Positions 19,517 through 31,099 are shown, numbered from the stretch's first letter. The stretch: DNA of 64,000 bases from Sternotherus odoratus (GCA_032164245.1 JAVMKO010000003.1:64426390-64490389); one strand, 5' to 3'. Notes: a model not told the origin generated them from the sequence alone. Program-made: numbers and translations.

Positions 19517-22408
19517 CTATACCCAGATGTATAGACACTCTTTTCTTAACCTGTGTATTATAGATTTTTTTAAATCTGTTCTTAATGGGGTTGAGAACCT
19601 TCTCTCATTGCTCACTCTCTGGGGCTAAAGAAAACCTTACATTTCTCTAAATAGTATTCTTACTTTACTTTTTGCTGTCCAATATTCTTACTTCTTATTA
19701 CTTGTCCAAAGTGCTTGAGGACAGGGGAAGGGCTGGGTCAAATGTATTCATTAGAAATTTAGCTTCTATCTAAAAGCTGGGGCTTTTTTTCAAGTAAAGC
19801 ATCGAAGTCACAGTGACCTAAGTGGAAATGGAAATGTTATGTAACTGAATCACTCCGCCCCACTTCCTAGTCCCCTCTTTTTATCTGCATCACAAGTGCC
19901 AAAATCCTTGCTCTGGGTGGACTATGGCAACTATATTTTAAACCTGAAAATTAATCCAGTTCAGAGCGGTATTAGCTGCCATTGAAGCATCAGAACGCCA
20001 ACCAGATGTTGCTACCCACCTGGCAAAATGCCATCAAAACCTTTTTAATTCCTTTTTCTCATTGAGGCTGGGTTCCTTTTTTGCTTCAGTCAAAGGCACT
20101 ATGTCCTTAGGATGCTCACTGGATTACAGATTACATTACTGAGGGCAGAAGAGATGACTACTTTTCACACAGAGTCTAATTCAAACCTCACCTAAGCCAA
20201 TGACAAAAACTCCTGGCATTGAGTTCAATGGGCTATAGATCATGCACCTACAGAGGATTATACACAACAGATTATCAATAAATATATTTAAAAGTGGAAA
20301 GAAATACATATTGGCACACGGAGAAGTGGGACAGATCCACAGGTCTTCCGGGGAGATAATCAGTTACCCAGATAAGCAAACTGAACTCCATATCCCAGCT
20401 CAATTTGTATATTATCTTCCTACCCATTTACATCCATAAAGCACATTAATGGTACTGTATACATAGATAAATAATTATTCGTAAGTAACATAACACAGAG
20501 TCTTTTTTGCTTTCCTGACAGAAAGCGTGCAGGAAGAGGATATTCATTGCAAAAGGAGAGTCTGAAAATGGGATTTGATTTTAGCTAATTCCCCTCTCCT
20601 CCACCTCTGACAATACATCTGCATTTCTGCATTTTCAGGTGATTTAGATCTGATGTAGTGATCTCAGAACCATAAAGAACTTTAAAACACTTTGAACTGT
20701 ACTTTTGGATGCTTTAAGCTATCTACATCTATCATATAATTCAAGTAAATTGCTTGTGACTGGAAAAAGACGTTTCCCTTTTTTAATCATTTAAACAGAA
20801 TCAAGGGTTCTTAATTAATTACTTCAGCATTCACATCTCTCTCAATCTCTCTGTCACTCAACATCCTCCCTTCTCTATTTAGCTATACTTCTCTTATTCC
20901 TCTACCATTCACATTTACCTGACATCCCCTGCATTGCTTTGCATCTTTTCCTTTTGTTGTTTTTTATGCCACTGTAACAGCCCACTTAGATTATGAAAAT
21001 CAAATTTCTCCAATAAAACAATACAACACTTTTCATTGGAAATTAATAGAGCCAGGTCTCGCAAGAAAAAGTCTGGAGGCTTAGGAGCAAGGACTTTCAA
21101 TTCAATTGGTTGAAACAATGTGCCAGATCTCTTGACTGTGTCTCATGTGGTTAAATTATACAGAGATTCTTTGTGTTCAAAGGCGTTAGCCTCAGGTAAA
21201 GAAATGTCTTTCATCGTGTGTAAAATAAAAATAAGCGCTGAAGTAAGAGTCCTTGAAGTAAGAAGAAAATGTTAAAACACACAGTTTGAGCCCCCAAAAT
21301 CTATAAAATAGTAGTGGGCCTAACAATAATTCTGTGTCTAAGACACTTGCAAATCTGGGGGTCATAGTTTTTTTTTAACAACATTATTTTTAGGTATGTT
21401 AGAATCTAGGATTTGTGGAGAATGTTTATAAGTATTTGAAGAGGTATCAGAGGTCTGGCAGGAATGAAGTTCAGACTTAATGACCCTCAGTAGCTGTTGA
21501 AATTCTTTTGTGAGACTGGATAGCGGCTCTTGATATGAAGTGGTGTTATCTTTGACTATTTATGTACCTCTTGTCTGTATTTAGGGTGTTCAAGGCTACA
21601 GCTGATCCCCTCTATCAGACAGCTTAATAACTCTGTTGGTATTCAGTCTCTTGCACGGCTTTCAAAGCTTTCTGTTCTCCTGCCATATGTAAGAATAAGC
21701 CAGCTTTTCTGTTTCATTACAGTGGTGAATCCCACTCCACCTGTCTGCAAAATTTGACTAAGGATAAATGTATATCAAAGGTCGCTTTTTTAAACTCACT
21801 TCCCTCTTTCAAAAAACTTACTTAGAGCTATGCAAACATGATATTTGCAGCCATCACTAATAATTCAATAACAAATAAAAATAGTATACAGTGCTTTAGC
21901 TGCAATCTGTCATCATTACTGTTGATGCTGTTGTTACAATGAATAGGAATAGAAATATGGTCATTTACTAAAGTTCAATGGATGACTTTTGCACTATTCC
22001 ATCATATTGCCTTCAGTTTATGTAAACACATGAACTTGGAGCAAATCATGCCTACACCCTCCACAGCCATGGAGAGTCCCAAAGATTCAAGGTTAGGGAA
22101 TGTTGCATAGGAGTCATGCAATCCCTGTGCAGCATAGGTTATGGGGGCTCCCTATATGTTGGGTGGCATGAAACAACAGCAAGTCAGAGGCAGAGAAAGG
22201 GCAAAGTGCTGGTAGGCATATCGATGGCTCATTGCCTTATACAGAGCCAGAAGTGCAGGAGCACAGACACCATCAATGCTTTTAGGGATGCAATATCAGC
22301 TGCTCTGATCTGTGGGGTAGGAGGACTCCTTCACAATGGTTTCATGGATAGCCCAAATGCTGAGACTGGCTGCTTAGTACACAGTTGTTCAGCATTTGGA
22401 TCTGGGTT
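19517..22408. other. No recognised feature
   Basis: AT-rich DNA of about 2.9 kb. All frames are 100 codons or shorter, and no RNA gene, LINE domain or terminal repeat was recognised. It is the longest quiet stretch of the left half. Confidence 0.4.
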
Positions 22409-23186
22409 TAAAAAATGAGTCCTGAATTCAGGGCCGGCGACAGGGGGGTACTACGGGTAGAGCTGTACCGGGCCCCGAACTTTAGGGGGGCCCCGGTACA
22501 CAGCAGTACCCATAGTCATCCCCCCTTGTCGCCGGGCCTGGAGAGCGGGGAAGGGGTGGGGAGGCGGCGCGGCTCTCCTCCGGACGAGCGCGCGTGTTCC
22601 CGGCAGGAGCAGTGAGCCTGGCCGGCAGCAGCGGCGCAGTCCAGGGGAGAAAGTGCGCGCGCGCGGGGGGGGGAGGGAGGGAGCAGCAAGGGCGGCTCGC
22701 GCTCCCACAGGACCCCGTGCTGCCGCCAGCCGCTGTCAGCTGGGGGGGGGGGGGCCCGGCTGGGCTGGGGGGGCCCCGGCCGCTGTCAGCTGGGGGGGGA
22801 AGTGCCAGCTGGGCTGGGGAGCCCCCAAACGATCAGAGTAGGGTGCCCCAAAATTTCTGTCACTGGCCCTGCCTGAATTGCTGAAATGATTTAAAATAAA
22901 TTGATTTCAAGAGACTGATCTATAAATTAACATTGTCTATTTTCCATTCATATGTATGTTTACATGTTTACATATGATTTGAAAACTGGTTTGAAGACAT
23001 TGTGACTTTCCTTATACAAAGGAAGGTGTTCTTGAAAATATTTCAAACCAGTTTTCAAATCATAATATCCCAGCCACTTTATAAGTAAATATATCTATGA
23101 ATGGAAAACAGACAATGTTAATTTATAGGTCAGTCTCTTGAAATCAATTTATTTTAAATCATTTAGGCAACTCAGGACACATTTTA
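22409..23186. mobile_element. Long palindromic MITE, one arm holding a hAT element
   Basis: The left arm reads AAATGAGTCCTGAATT, then (after the hAT insertion) TGATTTAAAATAAATTGATT and onward to TTTGAAAACTGGTTTGAA near 22995. The right arm, reversed, carries the same blocks from 23186 back to 23041. The arms frame a spacer of about 45 bases. The family is unknown to me. Duplicated target bases at the ends could not be fixed. Confidence 0.75.
22429..22871. mobile_element. Non-autonomous hAT element, GC-rich
   Basis: It starts CAGGGCCGGCGACAGG and ends TCTGTCACTGGCCCTG, between exact 8-bp repeats CCTGAATT (22421-22428, 22872-22879). The first 112 bp (22429-22540) form an internal fold-back ending CTTGTCGCCGGGCCTG. 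The opposite arm of the surrounding palindrome shows the uninterrupted target (CCTGAGTT), so this insertion came after the palindrome formed. It is related to 3930-4399 and 24785-25647. Confidence 0.9.
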
Positions 23187-23851
23187 CTCCTTCTAATACA
23201 AATTTTTATCAATACTTACAAATAGAAGTACAACTCCTATGAACTAACAGGGAAAAATATTTTATATCAAAAGCATCTGTTATAACTAGTTCTGTTGCTC
23301 ATGTTTATCATGCAATTGTCTATGTGATGGATAAAAGATTAGAACCATGGAAACATGTCTGGGAAACATATCTGGGGACTCAATAATGTTCCCATTCTTC
23401 TAAGGATGGTAGAATTTATCATTAACGTAAGTCCATTGGAGACGTAATAGAGGAAATGATGACATATTGCATATATTATGGAATTGTGTAAAACTACAGT
23501 AATACTGGGAAGATGCACACAAAAAATGTGAATGAACTGTTGGAACAAAATGAAAATTCTCCAGTGACTTTGAGAATGGTTCTCTTGTGTATCCCTGCTT
23601 CAGATGACTTTATTTTTTTCTCACAAACAGAAATCACTGAATATTCATTTTTCCTGTACAATTCTATATATCACAATGCAATAGACATCATAAAAGTTCC
23701 TGCTGGTGCATGATGGACTTTGAATTCTCACAGCTGTCACCAATGAAGAACTGGTTTACAGGCTGAGAAACAATAGCAAGGCATTAAAAAAATGGAATTC
23801 TTGGCTAGATTCAAAAGTCTAAATATTCTGTCACTTTCATTGTTGTCTTTA
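23187..23851. other. No recognised feature
   Basis: AT-rich, with frames under 70 codons and no family recognised. Confidence 0.4.
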
Positions 23852-23962
23852 GGGCCCTGGTCCTGCAAAGACTTATGCACATGCTCACTATTACACAGTG
23901 TGAGTCGTCCCATTCAGTGAGTGAAATTAAGGCCATGCCTAAATCATTGCAGAATCAGGGCC
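23852..23962. repeat. Old palindromic repeat, degraded copy
   Basis: GGGCCCTGGTCCTGCAAAGA at the left is mirrored by CATTGCAGAATCAGGGCC at the right. The core is GAGTCGTCCCATTCAGTGAG. Same family as 6474-6600 and 62838-62967. Confidence 0.55.
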
Positions 23963-24436
23963 AATGTCTGTAAAATCCAAGTTATTTCAGTTTTCGCAGG
24001 AATTGCTGTAACACTCCTTCCATGTTATTTTCAATAAATAAATTGTATATGAAACCTACGGATATTGGGGCATGAAATTTAACTCCCCAGCCCACAGGTA
24101 GGCCAGAGCTGTACAGCATAGAACCTCCCATTCACTATTCCAGCTTGTGGCTGCAAACTATCTCTGGCCTTGGGTTTCAGCAGTGGGTACAATAAAACTG
24201 GTCATTAACATGATTTAACTGCAAGGACAGCCAAGCACAAACAATCTTCAGTCACTGGGCTTAAAACAGGGGTCTCAAACTCAAATGACCACGAGGGCCG
24301 CATATGGACTAGTTCATTGGCCCGAGGGCTGCATCACTGACATGCCCCCCTCAATGCCCACACCCCACCCCTTCCAGGAGGTCCCACCCCTGCCCCGCCT
24401 CCTCCCCTGAGCACGCAGCTCCCAACTCCCCCCCCT

Positions 24437-24575
24437 GACGAATAAGGCATTGAATTTTATCTTTTATCTCTTTGAAAAATATAAATTCTCCCATTTGTCT
24501 TGGAAAACTCTCTTTTCTTCCATGAATGTTCTTTCTCTTTTTTTTTGATGAAGTCACTTCCAAGCAGTTTTAATA
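24437..24575 (-). pseudogene. hAT transposase N-terminal fragment, BED-finger region
   Basis: On the minus strand the frame reads MEVTSSKKKRKNIHGRKESF, then MGEFIFFKEIKDKIQCLI. This resembles the start of hAT-type proteins related to GTF2IRD2/EPM2AIP1, where a WE-(E)YFF-(I)E-KGK-QCLIC pattern begins the BED-like zinc finger. Similarity stops where the expected second cysteine pair and histidines should follow, as the sequence turns into C-rich element DNA. It suggests the host element is a deletion derivative of an autonomous copy. About 45 codons only. Confidence 0.5.
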
Positions 24576-24784
24576 AAATGTATTCACTTAATAATGCACC
24601 TCACTCAAAGGACCAAACAGGAACTTAGATTTACTTCTATTAATGCACCTTCCTGGACTGGGCTGTACTCACACTCCACTCTTGCTCTGCTCCTTCAAAC
24701 CCCTTCCCTGTCCCCTTCCAACCCCTTCCACAAAGTTCCCACCCCAACTCTTCCCCCTCTCCTCCCCTAGTTCAACCCCTTCAT

Positions 24785-25647
24785 CAGGGCCGGCAACAGA
24801 AATTTGGGGGCCCCCTACTCTGATCATTTGGGGGCCGCCCTAGCCCAGCCGGGGGCCCCCCAGCCCAGCCAGCACTCCCCCCCCAGCTGACAGCGGCTGG
24901 CGGCAGCACGAGCCCGGGAGCGGCGCGAGCCGCTCTTTCTTTCTCTCTCCCTCCCCCCCGCGTCCTTTCTTTCTTTCTCTCTCCCTCCCCCCCCGCGCCC
25001 TTTATTTCTCTCTCCCTCCCCCCCGCGCCCTTTATTTCTCTCCCCCTCCCCCCCGCGCCCTTTCTCCCCCTCCTCCCCCCCCGCGCCCTTTCTCCCCCTC
25101 CTCCCCCCCCGCGCCCTTTCTCCCTCTCCTCCCCCCCCGTGCCCTTTCTCCCTCTCCTCCCCCCCCCGCGCCCTTTCTCCCTCTCCTCCCCCCCCGCGCC
25201 CTTTCTCCCTCTCCTCCCCCCCCGCGCCCTTTCTCCCTCTCCTCCCCCCCCCGCGCCCTTTCTTTCTCCCCCTCCTCCCCCCCGCGCCCTTTCTCCCCCT
25301 CCTCCCCCCCCCGCGCCCTTTCTCCCCCTCCCCCCCCCGCGCCCTTTCTCCCCCGGACCCGACTGGGGAAGCCCTACCGTGCTGCGGAGCCTCCCCACTC
25401 TCACCCTTTTTGCAGGCGGTGGTGCGCAGCTGCCGCCGACCGGGCTCTCTGCTCCTGCCGGGGACATGCGCGCTCGTCCAGAGGAGAGCCGCACCGCCTC
25501 CCCGCCCCTTCCCCGCTCTCCAGGCCCGGCGACAAGGGGGGATGACTACGGGTACTGCTGTGTACCGGGCCCCAGACTTAAGGGGGCCCCCTAAAGTCCA
25601 GGGCCCGGTACAGCTGTACCCGTAGTACCCCCCTGTCGCCGGCCCTG
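24785..25647. mobile_element. Non-autonomous hAT element carrying a minisatellite
   Basis: It begins CAGGGCCGGCAACAG and ends CCTGTCGCCGGCCCTG. The 8-bp flanks CCCTTCAT (24777-24784) and CCCATCAT (25648-25655) differ once. Relative to 22429-22871 it is inverted. The fold-back sits at its right end (25521-25647). The middle is swollen by a C-rich minisatellite. The long minus-strand frame over it (Gly/Arg/Glu repeats) is an artefact of the array. Confidence 0.85.
24930..25345. repeat. C-rich minisatellite
   Basis: Around a dozen or more copies of a 25-30 bp unit of the form CCCCCCCGCGCCCTTTCTCC and CTCTCCT. Units on the left carry TTTCTTTCTTTCTCT or TTTATTTCTCT variants. Its length is likely to vary between individuals, and the assembly may be unreliable here. 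Confidence 0.85.
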
Positions 25648-25911
25648 CCCATCATCAAAGTTCTCACCCCAACTCTGCCCCCTACCGCCCCTAGTCCAAC
25701 CCCTTCCCCAAATCCCCGCCCCTTTCTCCCCCTCCTCCCCTGATCACGAGGCTCCCCGTTCCTGGCCCCTCCCTCCCAGAAACCGCTAAGCCACCAGAGA
25801 ACTGCCTGGCGATAAGCAAAGCAGCAGGGAGCGGCGCATGGGTTAGAATCACGTGGAGGAGCAGGGGGGGGGGCGTTGGGAGCACGCATATTTGAGACCC
25901 CCGAGTTAAAA

Positions 25912-26339
25912 CATGAATTATGTTCATGCATTTTTTTCCAAACTGAAAAAGAGGTGAACTTTTGCTTTGGGCGGCAAAAAATGTAAAGCCGGTCTTGCTG
26001 GTTTAGCAGAGCTAATCCCCATAACCTCCGGGACTAGGTGCTGTCCAGTGGTGAGTAGAGCAACCCCATCACAATGCTATTACTGAGCAGGACAGCTACA
26101 TTCATCTCTTGGACCAGATCCTGTGGTCCACTTAGGACTAAATTATGAATTACCTCTGCCTTATGGGTTCCAGGATTAGCTAATCAAAGAAGCAGCCAAT
26201 AATGGTGTCTAGACATTTATTTCTACATCCTGTCCTGAGGTGACTTGCACCCAGTCAGTATTGGGGTAGTTTTTTCAAGCATGGTATTTCTATCCATAGA
26301 GATTTTGTGGTACTGTTTGCTTCGTTTAAGAGTTATATT
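25912..26339. other. No recognised feature
   Basis: No gene. GCTTTGGGCGGCAAAAAATG near 25965 resembles the inner end of hAT elements of the AGGCGGCC type, but no terminus follows. Confidence 0.35.
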
Positions 26340-26832
26340 ATACTAGCAAAAATACCCGCCGTTGCTCGGGTCCATCGGAGGTGGGGAGGGGGCAGAGACC
26401 TGAGCGAGTGCGGGGTCCGTTGGAGGGGGGAGGAGGCAGAGAGCAAACCTGACACCCCCACCTCACCCCCCTGACCAAACCCGAAACCCCCACCTCACTT
26501 ACCCCTCGACCAACCCCGACTCATGTTTTCACCCCCCCCCACCCAAACCCAACACCCCGTCACCCCCTACCAACCCCAACACCCCCTGACCAACACCCAC
26601 ACCTCACCCCCATAGACCAAACCTGACACACCCACCTCACTTTCCCCCCCAACCAAACCCGACACCCCTACCTACCACCACAAACAAACCCGACACCCAC
26701 ACCTCACTTACCCCTCGACCAACCCCAAACCCCCTCCTCACAATTTCAAGTCTCTAGCTCAAATGGTGTCGAAGGAGTAAGCATACATCCGCGCATACAT
26801 ACACCATTTGACTTATATATATATATATATAG
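26340..26832. repeat. Unclassified repeat with C-rich tandem array
   Basis: It opens TACTAGCAAAAATACCCGCC and GTTGCTCGGG, continues as an irregular tandem array of units like CCAAACCCGACACCCCCACC (about 26430-26740), and ends in AAGTCAAATGG-type sequence and a run of TA (26816-26831). I know the opening motif from many animal genomes but cannot name the class. It truncates the LTR copy to its right. Confidence 0.5.
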
Positions 26833-26835
26833 ATT

Positions 26836-27538
26836 ACCAAGCAGAATACATATGCTAGACATACAATACTATGCTCACCAATCCTGATCATGCATATGGA
26901 CTTTCCCTGTTGGCCAGGCCAGGTCAGTCTCAACTGGATTCTGGTTGTTGAACATCACAGTCATGCAGAGGATTCTTAGCAGTCTGATCTTAGGCTGTGT
27001 CTTAGAAGAGAGTTCTCCTTCTTGGACCCCAGCTTATATAGTGAAATTGAGTCCTGTTTAGTCATACCTTAACCAATCATTTGACTAAAATATCACTAAA
27101 GAATTTTCTAACCAATCCTAATCTTGTAAAACAATTATTTAACCAATCATATCCCACTACCCTAACAGATTTACACCTAGCAAAATTATTGTAACAGACA
27201 GAAACAACCAAGGAACAAGACAGAGACCGTACAGATGAACAATAGAGAAGTGGGGACCATCAAGACAAAACAATAAAGAAATAGGGATTTCACAACCACA
27301 ACTGTTGATAAGTGATTTCTTGCCAGACAAAATGCCATCAAACAAATTTTTCTTTACCATCTTAATATCTGTTTCTTTATCTGGTGATAATAGGTACTAC
27401 TGGGACAGGATCACCTTCTTAACAGGCCGATATTATATTGTTTTAATGTAATTTAGATGGAGTGTGAGGATATGACTTTCTACTTCACATATCTGCTGCT
27501 CTCCTAATATGGCTGTAGGAAAAGGCTTGATCCTTACA
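26836..27538 (-). mobile_element. ERV-like LTR, 3'-truncated, lacking the PLE
   Basis: It aligns along its length with the solo LTR at 16598-17639: AAGCAGAATACATATGCTA, CTCACCAATCCTGAT, GAGTCCTG.TTAGT.ATACC, TTTCTTTATCTGGTGA and the same terminal TTACA. The minus-strand TATA box TATATAA is at about 27033-27041. Where the other copy carries the PLE palindrome, this one is uninterrupted. The U5 end is lost at the neighbouring TA-rich repeat. Confidence 0.65.
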
Positions 27539-27728
27539 AGGTGAATGACCCCTTCACACTCAACCCACAGGCTATGTTTATGTACTGTGTCCCAGACCCT
27601 GAAAGATATTTAAGTGTTTAATGCCCATTGATTTCAGTGGGGGTTAGGTCACTAAATACATCTGAGGATCTGCACCCCGGGTCCAGTCCAACTTTCACTG
27701 AAGTCAACAGAAAGACATTGATTTCAGT

Positions 27729-30700
27729 CAGGGCCGGCCCACAACATTTTGGCACCTGAGGTGGGGAGCTCAAATGACTTCCCTAAGCCCCCTCACTTGG
27801 GCCAAGACTTTGAAAGGTCTCAATTCTTCCTTTTCTACTCCTCTCCTGGTACTGCTCTGCTACCTAACCCCAATAAAGGAGAACTAACAACTTAAAATGC
27901 CTCGTTCAAAAATTTTAAGTAACACTTAACTTTCAAATGTCTGAACAGCATATGTAATTTTTCTTGTCTGAATAGTAAACCCTGGTGTTTTTATCTATTT
28001 GAATAATCAAAGTGCCGCTTTCCGTGCCTTCTTGGTTGCAAAGATTTGAACTGCTTCCTGAAGGGTGCACATTCTGGGCCAGCTCATACTCTTTTGAGAT
28101 AGTTGTAAGGCCGACCAGCCTCTCCTGTGTCATTGTGAAGCATAAATGTGTTTTTATTAACTTCAGCTTGGAGAAGCTGCATTCTCCACTGGCAACTGTT
28201 ACAGGAAGTGTTAGAAGTAGGCTCAGAGCAACAAAAGCATTTGGAAAGAAGGTGGTCATCTTATTTGTGCATATATATTCCAGAACAGCCTTTGGAGTTT
28301 ATCTGCTGAAATGTATGTTGAAAATGCTTTCAGTTCATCACATAAATCACTCGCATCAATATCGCTCATGTCATCATGTGTCAACACTGTCTCTAGTGCC
28401 CTGCATTGCAGGTGTAGGTCTTCTTCAGGTATAATGAGGAGTTTGGGAATGTCATACAACATCTCAAATATACTGCTGTGTTCCTCGAGCTGCATGAAAC
28501 TTTCTCTCACTGACTGTAATGCACAATCTAGCACCTGGTTAAAGAATTCAACTTTTAATTGTTGTTTGGGATCTCTTATGGGATTATCCAGTGCCTCATA
28601 ATCAAAATGTCTTCTTCGGTATTCTAGAATGGGTGGGAAAATAGTTTCAGTGTGAAGTTCCTCTACCAACTTCTATGCACTCTTCAACTTTTTGAAATCC
28701 CTCATCTGACTGGGAAAATTGTAGGTACTGTATGACTTTGCTTGGTCCAGTTGTTCCATTGCTCCAGATATCTCAAGGTCAACACGTTGTAGTCACTTTA
28801 CAACATTTATTTCAAACAATACGTCATGCCACAACACTAAGCCACACAGAAATCTGAAGTTATGTATGTTCCTGGTGATTCCATTTCCCGCTGCCACTGT
28901 TCTCCCACGAACAGTCCCTGTCGTAGCATTATCCTCCATAATGGCAACTATGGCATCATTGATCTTCTCAATTTGATGTTTGATAGGATTTATCGCCTCC
29001 ACTCAACAGTCCCATCGTGTGGCACTCAGTGGTTTCAGTGTCGGAGAGGATGTTCCCAGATGTTGCTTCAAAATTTGCCATGAGTGCGTTGATGCAGAGA
29101 AAAATACATAGATACTTTGAATTACATTAAAAAATTCAGCAACCTCACTAGAAGCTGATGCTGCATCACTGACCAAGTTCAATGAATGAGAACTGCATGC
29201 AACAAAAAAAGCTCAAGGATTTAACTCTTGGATCCGTGTCTGCACTCCTCTGTTCTTTCCTCTCATGTTGGCACCATTATCATTATATCTCATGTCAGCT
29301 ATCGCAATTCCCGTATCTTCCAGCTTTTTAAGAAGCACATTTGTCATACCAGCTTCTGTAGTATCATCAATGTCAATACATTCTAGAAAATACTCTCGGA
29401 CAGTCACCATTGCAGAGACATTTTCACTAGGTTCTGTTGCTGCTGTTACAAAACACACCATTAAAGTCATTTGTTCCATATGGCTGATGTCAGGTGTGCA
29501 GTCCAGAAAATCAGAGTAATATCTTGCTGACTTCAGATCTGACACAATCTTCTGTTTGACTTTTGTTGCCACTAACTGTATGATCTCATTTTGAACTGTT
29601 TTTTCAAGGTAGTGGTGCATGGACATTTCCTGAGTGGTGACTCTTCTTTAGATGCTCCTAGAGTACAGCATCAAACTCAGGCATCAGCTCCACAATTTTA
29701 AGGAAGTTTCCATTGTTTGGCACATACAGCTGATCTGAAGTGCCACTGAGTTCTAGATTTTGGGTATCAAGCATTCTCACAATGGCAATGAGGCTTTTCA
29801 GAACATTTTGCCAGTAAAGAGTCTTGGATGCAATCGTCTCTTGATGCTGATTGTCTATGGTGGCCTTTAATCCTAGTCTCATCTCAAGCTCTTTCCACCT
29901 ATGGAATGCTCTCTGGTGATTTTCTGCCTTCTCATGGCATGCCAGATTTCTAGCCAGACTTTACCAGTCCCTTGTTCCTGTAGATTTCAATGTGTCTGGA
30001 ACATTAGACTGGAAGAGTTTGCAACAAAAACAGTATGCAGCATTCTAGGGTTTTTGAGTACATAAGCCATGGCCTCTCCACTTTGTCACCATTGGGGATT
30101 TCACACCAGTAATGTGTTGGATGGAAACTTCTATTTTCATTGTCTTTGGGGAACATAAAGTTTTTCACTTGCTGTGGCAGATGCAGTACAAGTAAGTCCC
30201 TGAGGCTACTGCTCAAGTGGGTCCACAGTCCTGGATCATCTAGACTTAAGGAACTAAACTCAGCAGCAGCTGTTTCTTGAGCCTCCGCCACACTCTTCTC
30301 TGATCTACACTTTTCCTCAGGAATGTGCATGGTTACATCCATTTGAGACGGAGATGTGGCTGCTGCAGTAGCTGCCAGGTCACTCGCACTCTGACTAACT
30401 GGAAGATCAGACATCTCCTCACCACTCACATCCTCACTGGGGCTGGAAGGCTCACTGTGAACATTTGTGTCTATGTATCTCAGGAGAGCACCTTCCTGCT
30501 TAGGCAGAAAAGCTTCCTTTGCTTTCTTTATTTTTCTGAATGCTGCCCCAGTGACGCATTTCCTTCTTTCACTCATGACTAATTTTCTGTGCCAGCTATA
30601 GTGGCTCTCAACACTCAGTTGAAGGGGACAAATAAGCAGGTTGGTAGCAGGGCCTGAGTGAGGGAAGATATCAGCGTCTTAAGGGCCTAACTGGCTCCTA

Positions 30701-31091
30701 CTACTTCAGTTGACTGCCTGTTCTTCTCAAATGGGTTCAGGGAAGCAGCAGGAAACAGGAAGCTCCCTGAAAAGCTGATGATAATCAGTCCAGGCTCCTG
30801 GGGGTGCTAGCGAGATACATAAGAGGCTCCTTCTCCTCTCTCTCCCTGCAGCTCCTGCTGCTTTCTGTTATTCCCTCTCACCTTTTCCCCTGCCTGCCTG
30901 TTATGTTTCTTGTGCCCTCCTTCCTCCAACACAGCACTCCACCATCTCTGTGCATGCAGAGCAGAGAGAATACATATGTACCAGCAGCAGACACAATTTT
31001 CTACACTCTGGGTCGTACTGTCCTCCTCTCCTCCTCCCAGTCTGGCACCTGAGGTGGCCGCCTCAATTTGCTTCATAGTAAGCCAGTCCTG
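27729..31091 (-). mobile_element. Autonomous-type hAT element, decayed, complete ends
   Basis: Ends: CAGGGCCGGCCCACAACATT on the left; CAGGACTGGCTTACTATG on the right when reversed. Both continue into CACCTGAGGTGG-like or GAGGCGGCCACCTCAGG sequence. The 8-bp flanks ATTTCAGT are identical (27721-27728, 31092-31099). The interior is one transposase gene on the minus strand, broken many times. The exact duplication together with the decayed frame suggests moderate age. Confidence 0.9.
27933..30576 (-). pseudogene. hAT transposase (ZMYM/DUF4371-like), multiply broken
   Basis: Six minus-strand pieces keep the order of one protein. 30576-30004: N-terminus MSERRKCVTGAAFRKIKKAK, an acidic linker and a TTF-type-finger-like region (PTHYWCEIPNGDK). 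29882-29658: LYVPNNGNFLKIVELMPEFD. 29626-29213: LDCTPDISHMEQMTLMVC with the first catalytic aspartate, and YNDNGANMRG with the second. 29002-28793 and 28669-28256: the helical insertion. 28259-27933: dimerisation domain with GECSFSKLKLI holding the catalytic glutamate. Frameshifts separate the pieces. It would have cut and pasted DNA in the nucleus; now it cannot. Initiation at 30576 fits known relatives. Confidence 0.85.
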
Positions 31092-31099
31092 ATTTCAGT

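Larger units (their letters stand above)
24267..25903. mobile_element. hAT element with coding relic and nested hAT
   Basis: The left end CAGGGGTCTCAAACTC is mirrored at the right by TTTGAGACCCCCG. The 8-bp flanks GCTTAAAA (24259-24266) and AGTTAAAA (25904-25911) match at six positions. The body is C-rich and includes imperfect tandem units around CCCCAACTCT.CCCCCT. A short transposase relic lies at 24437-24575, and a younger hAT MITE at 24785-25647 makes up half its present length. Confidence 0.7.

Noticed and set aside
24784..25594. Frames of 236 and 151 codons (Gly/Arg/Glu or Pro/Phe/Leu repeats)
   Set aside because: They are translations of the C-rich minisatellite, open in several frames at once.
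29265..29519. Plus-strand frames over 28-30.6 kb
   Set aside because: They are antisense shadows of the minus-strand hAT transposase.
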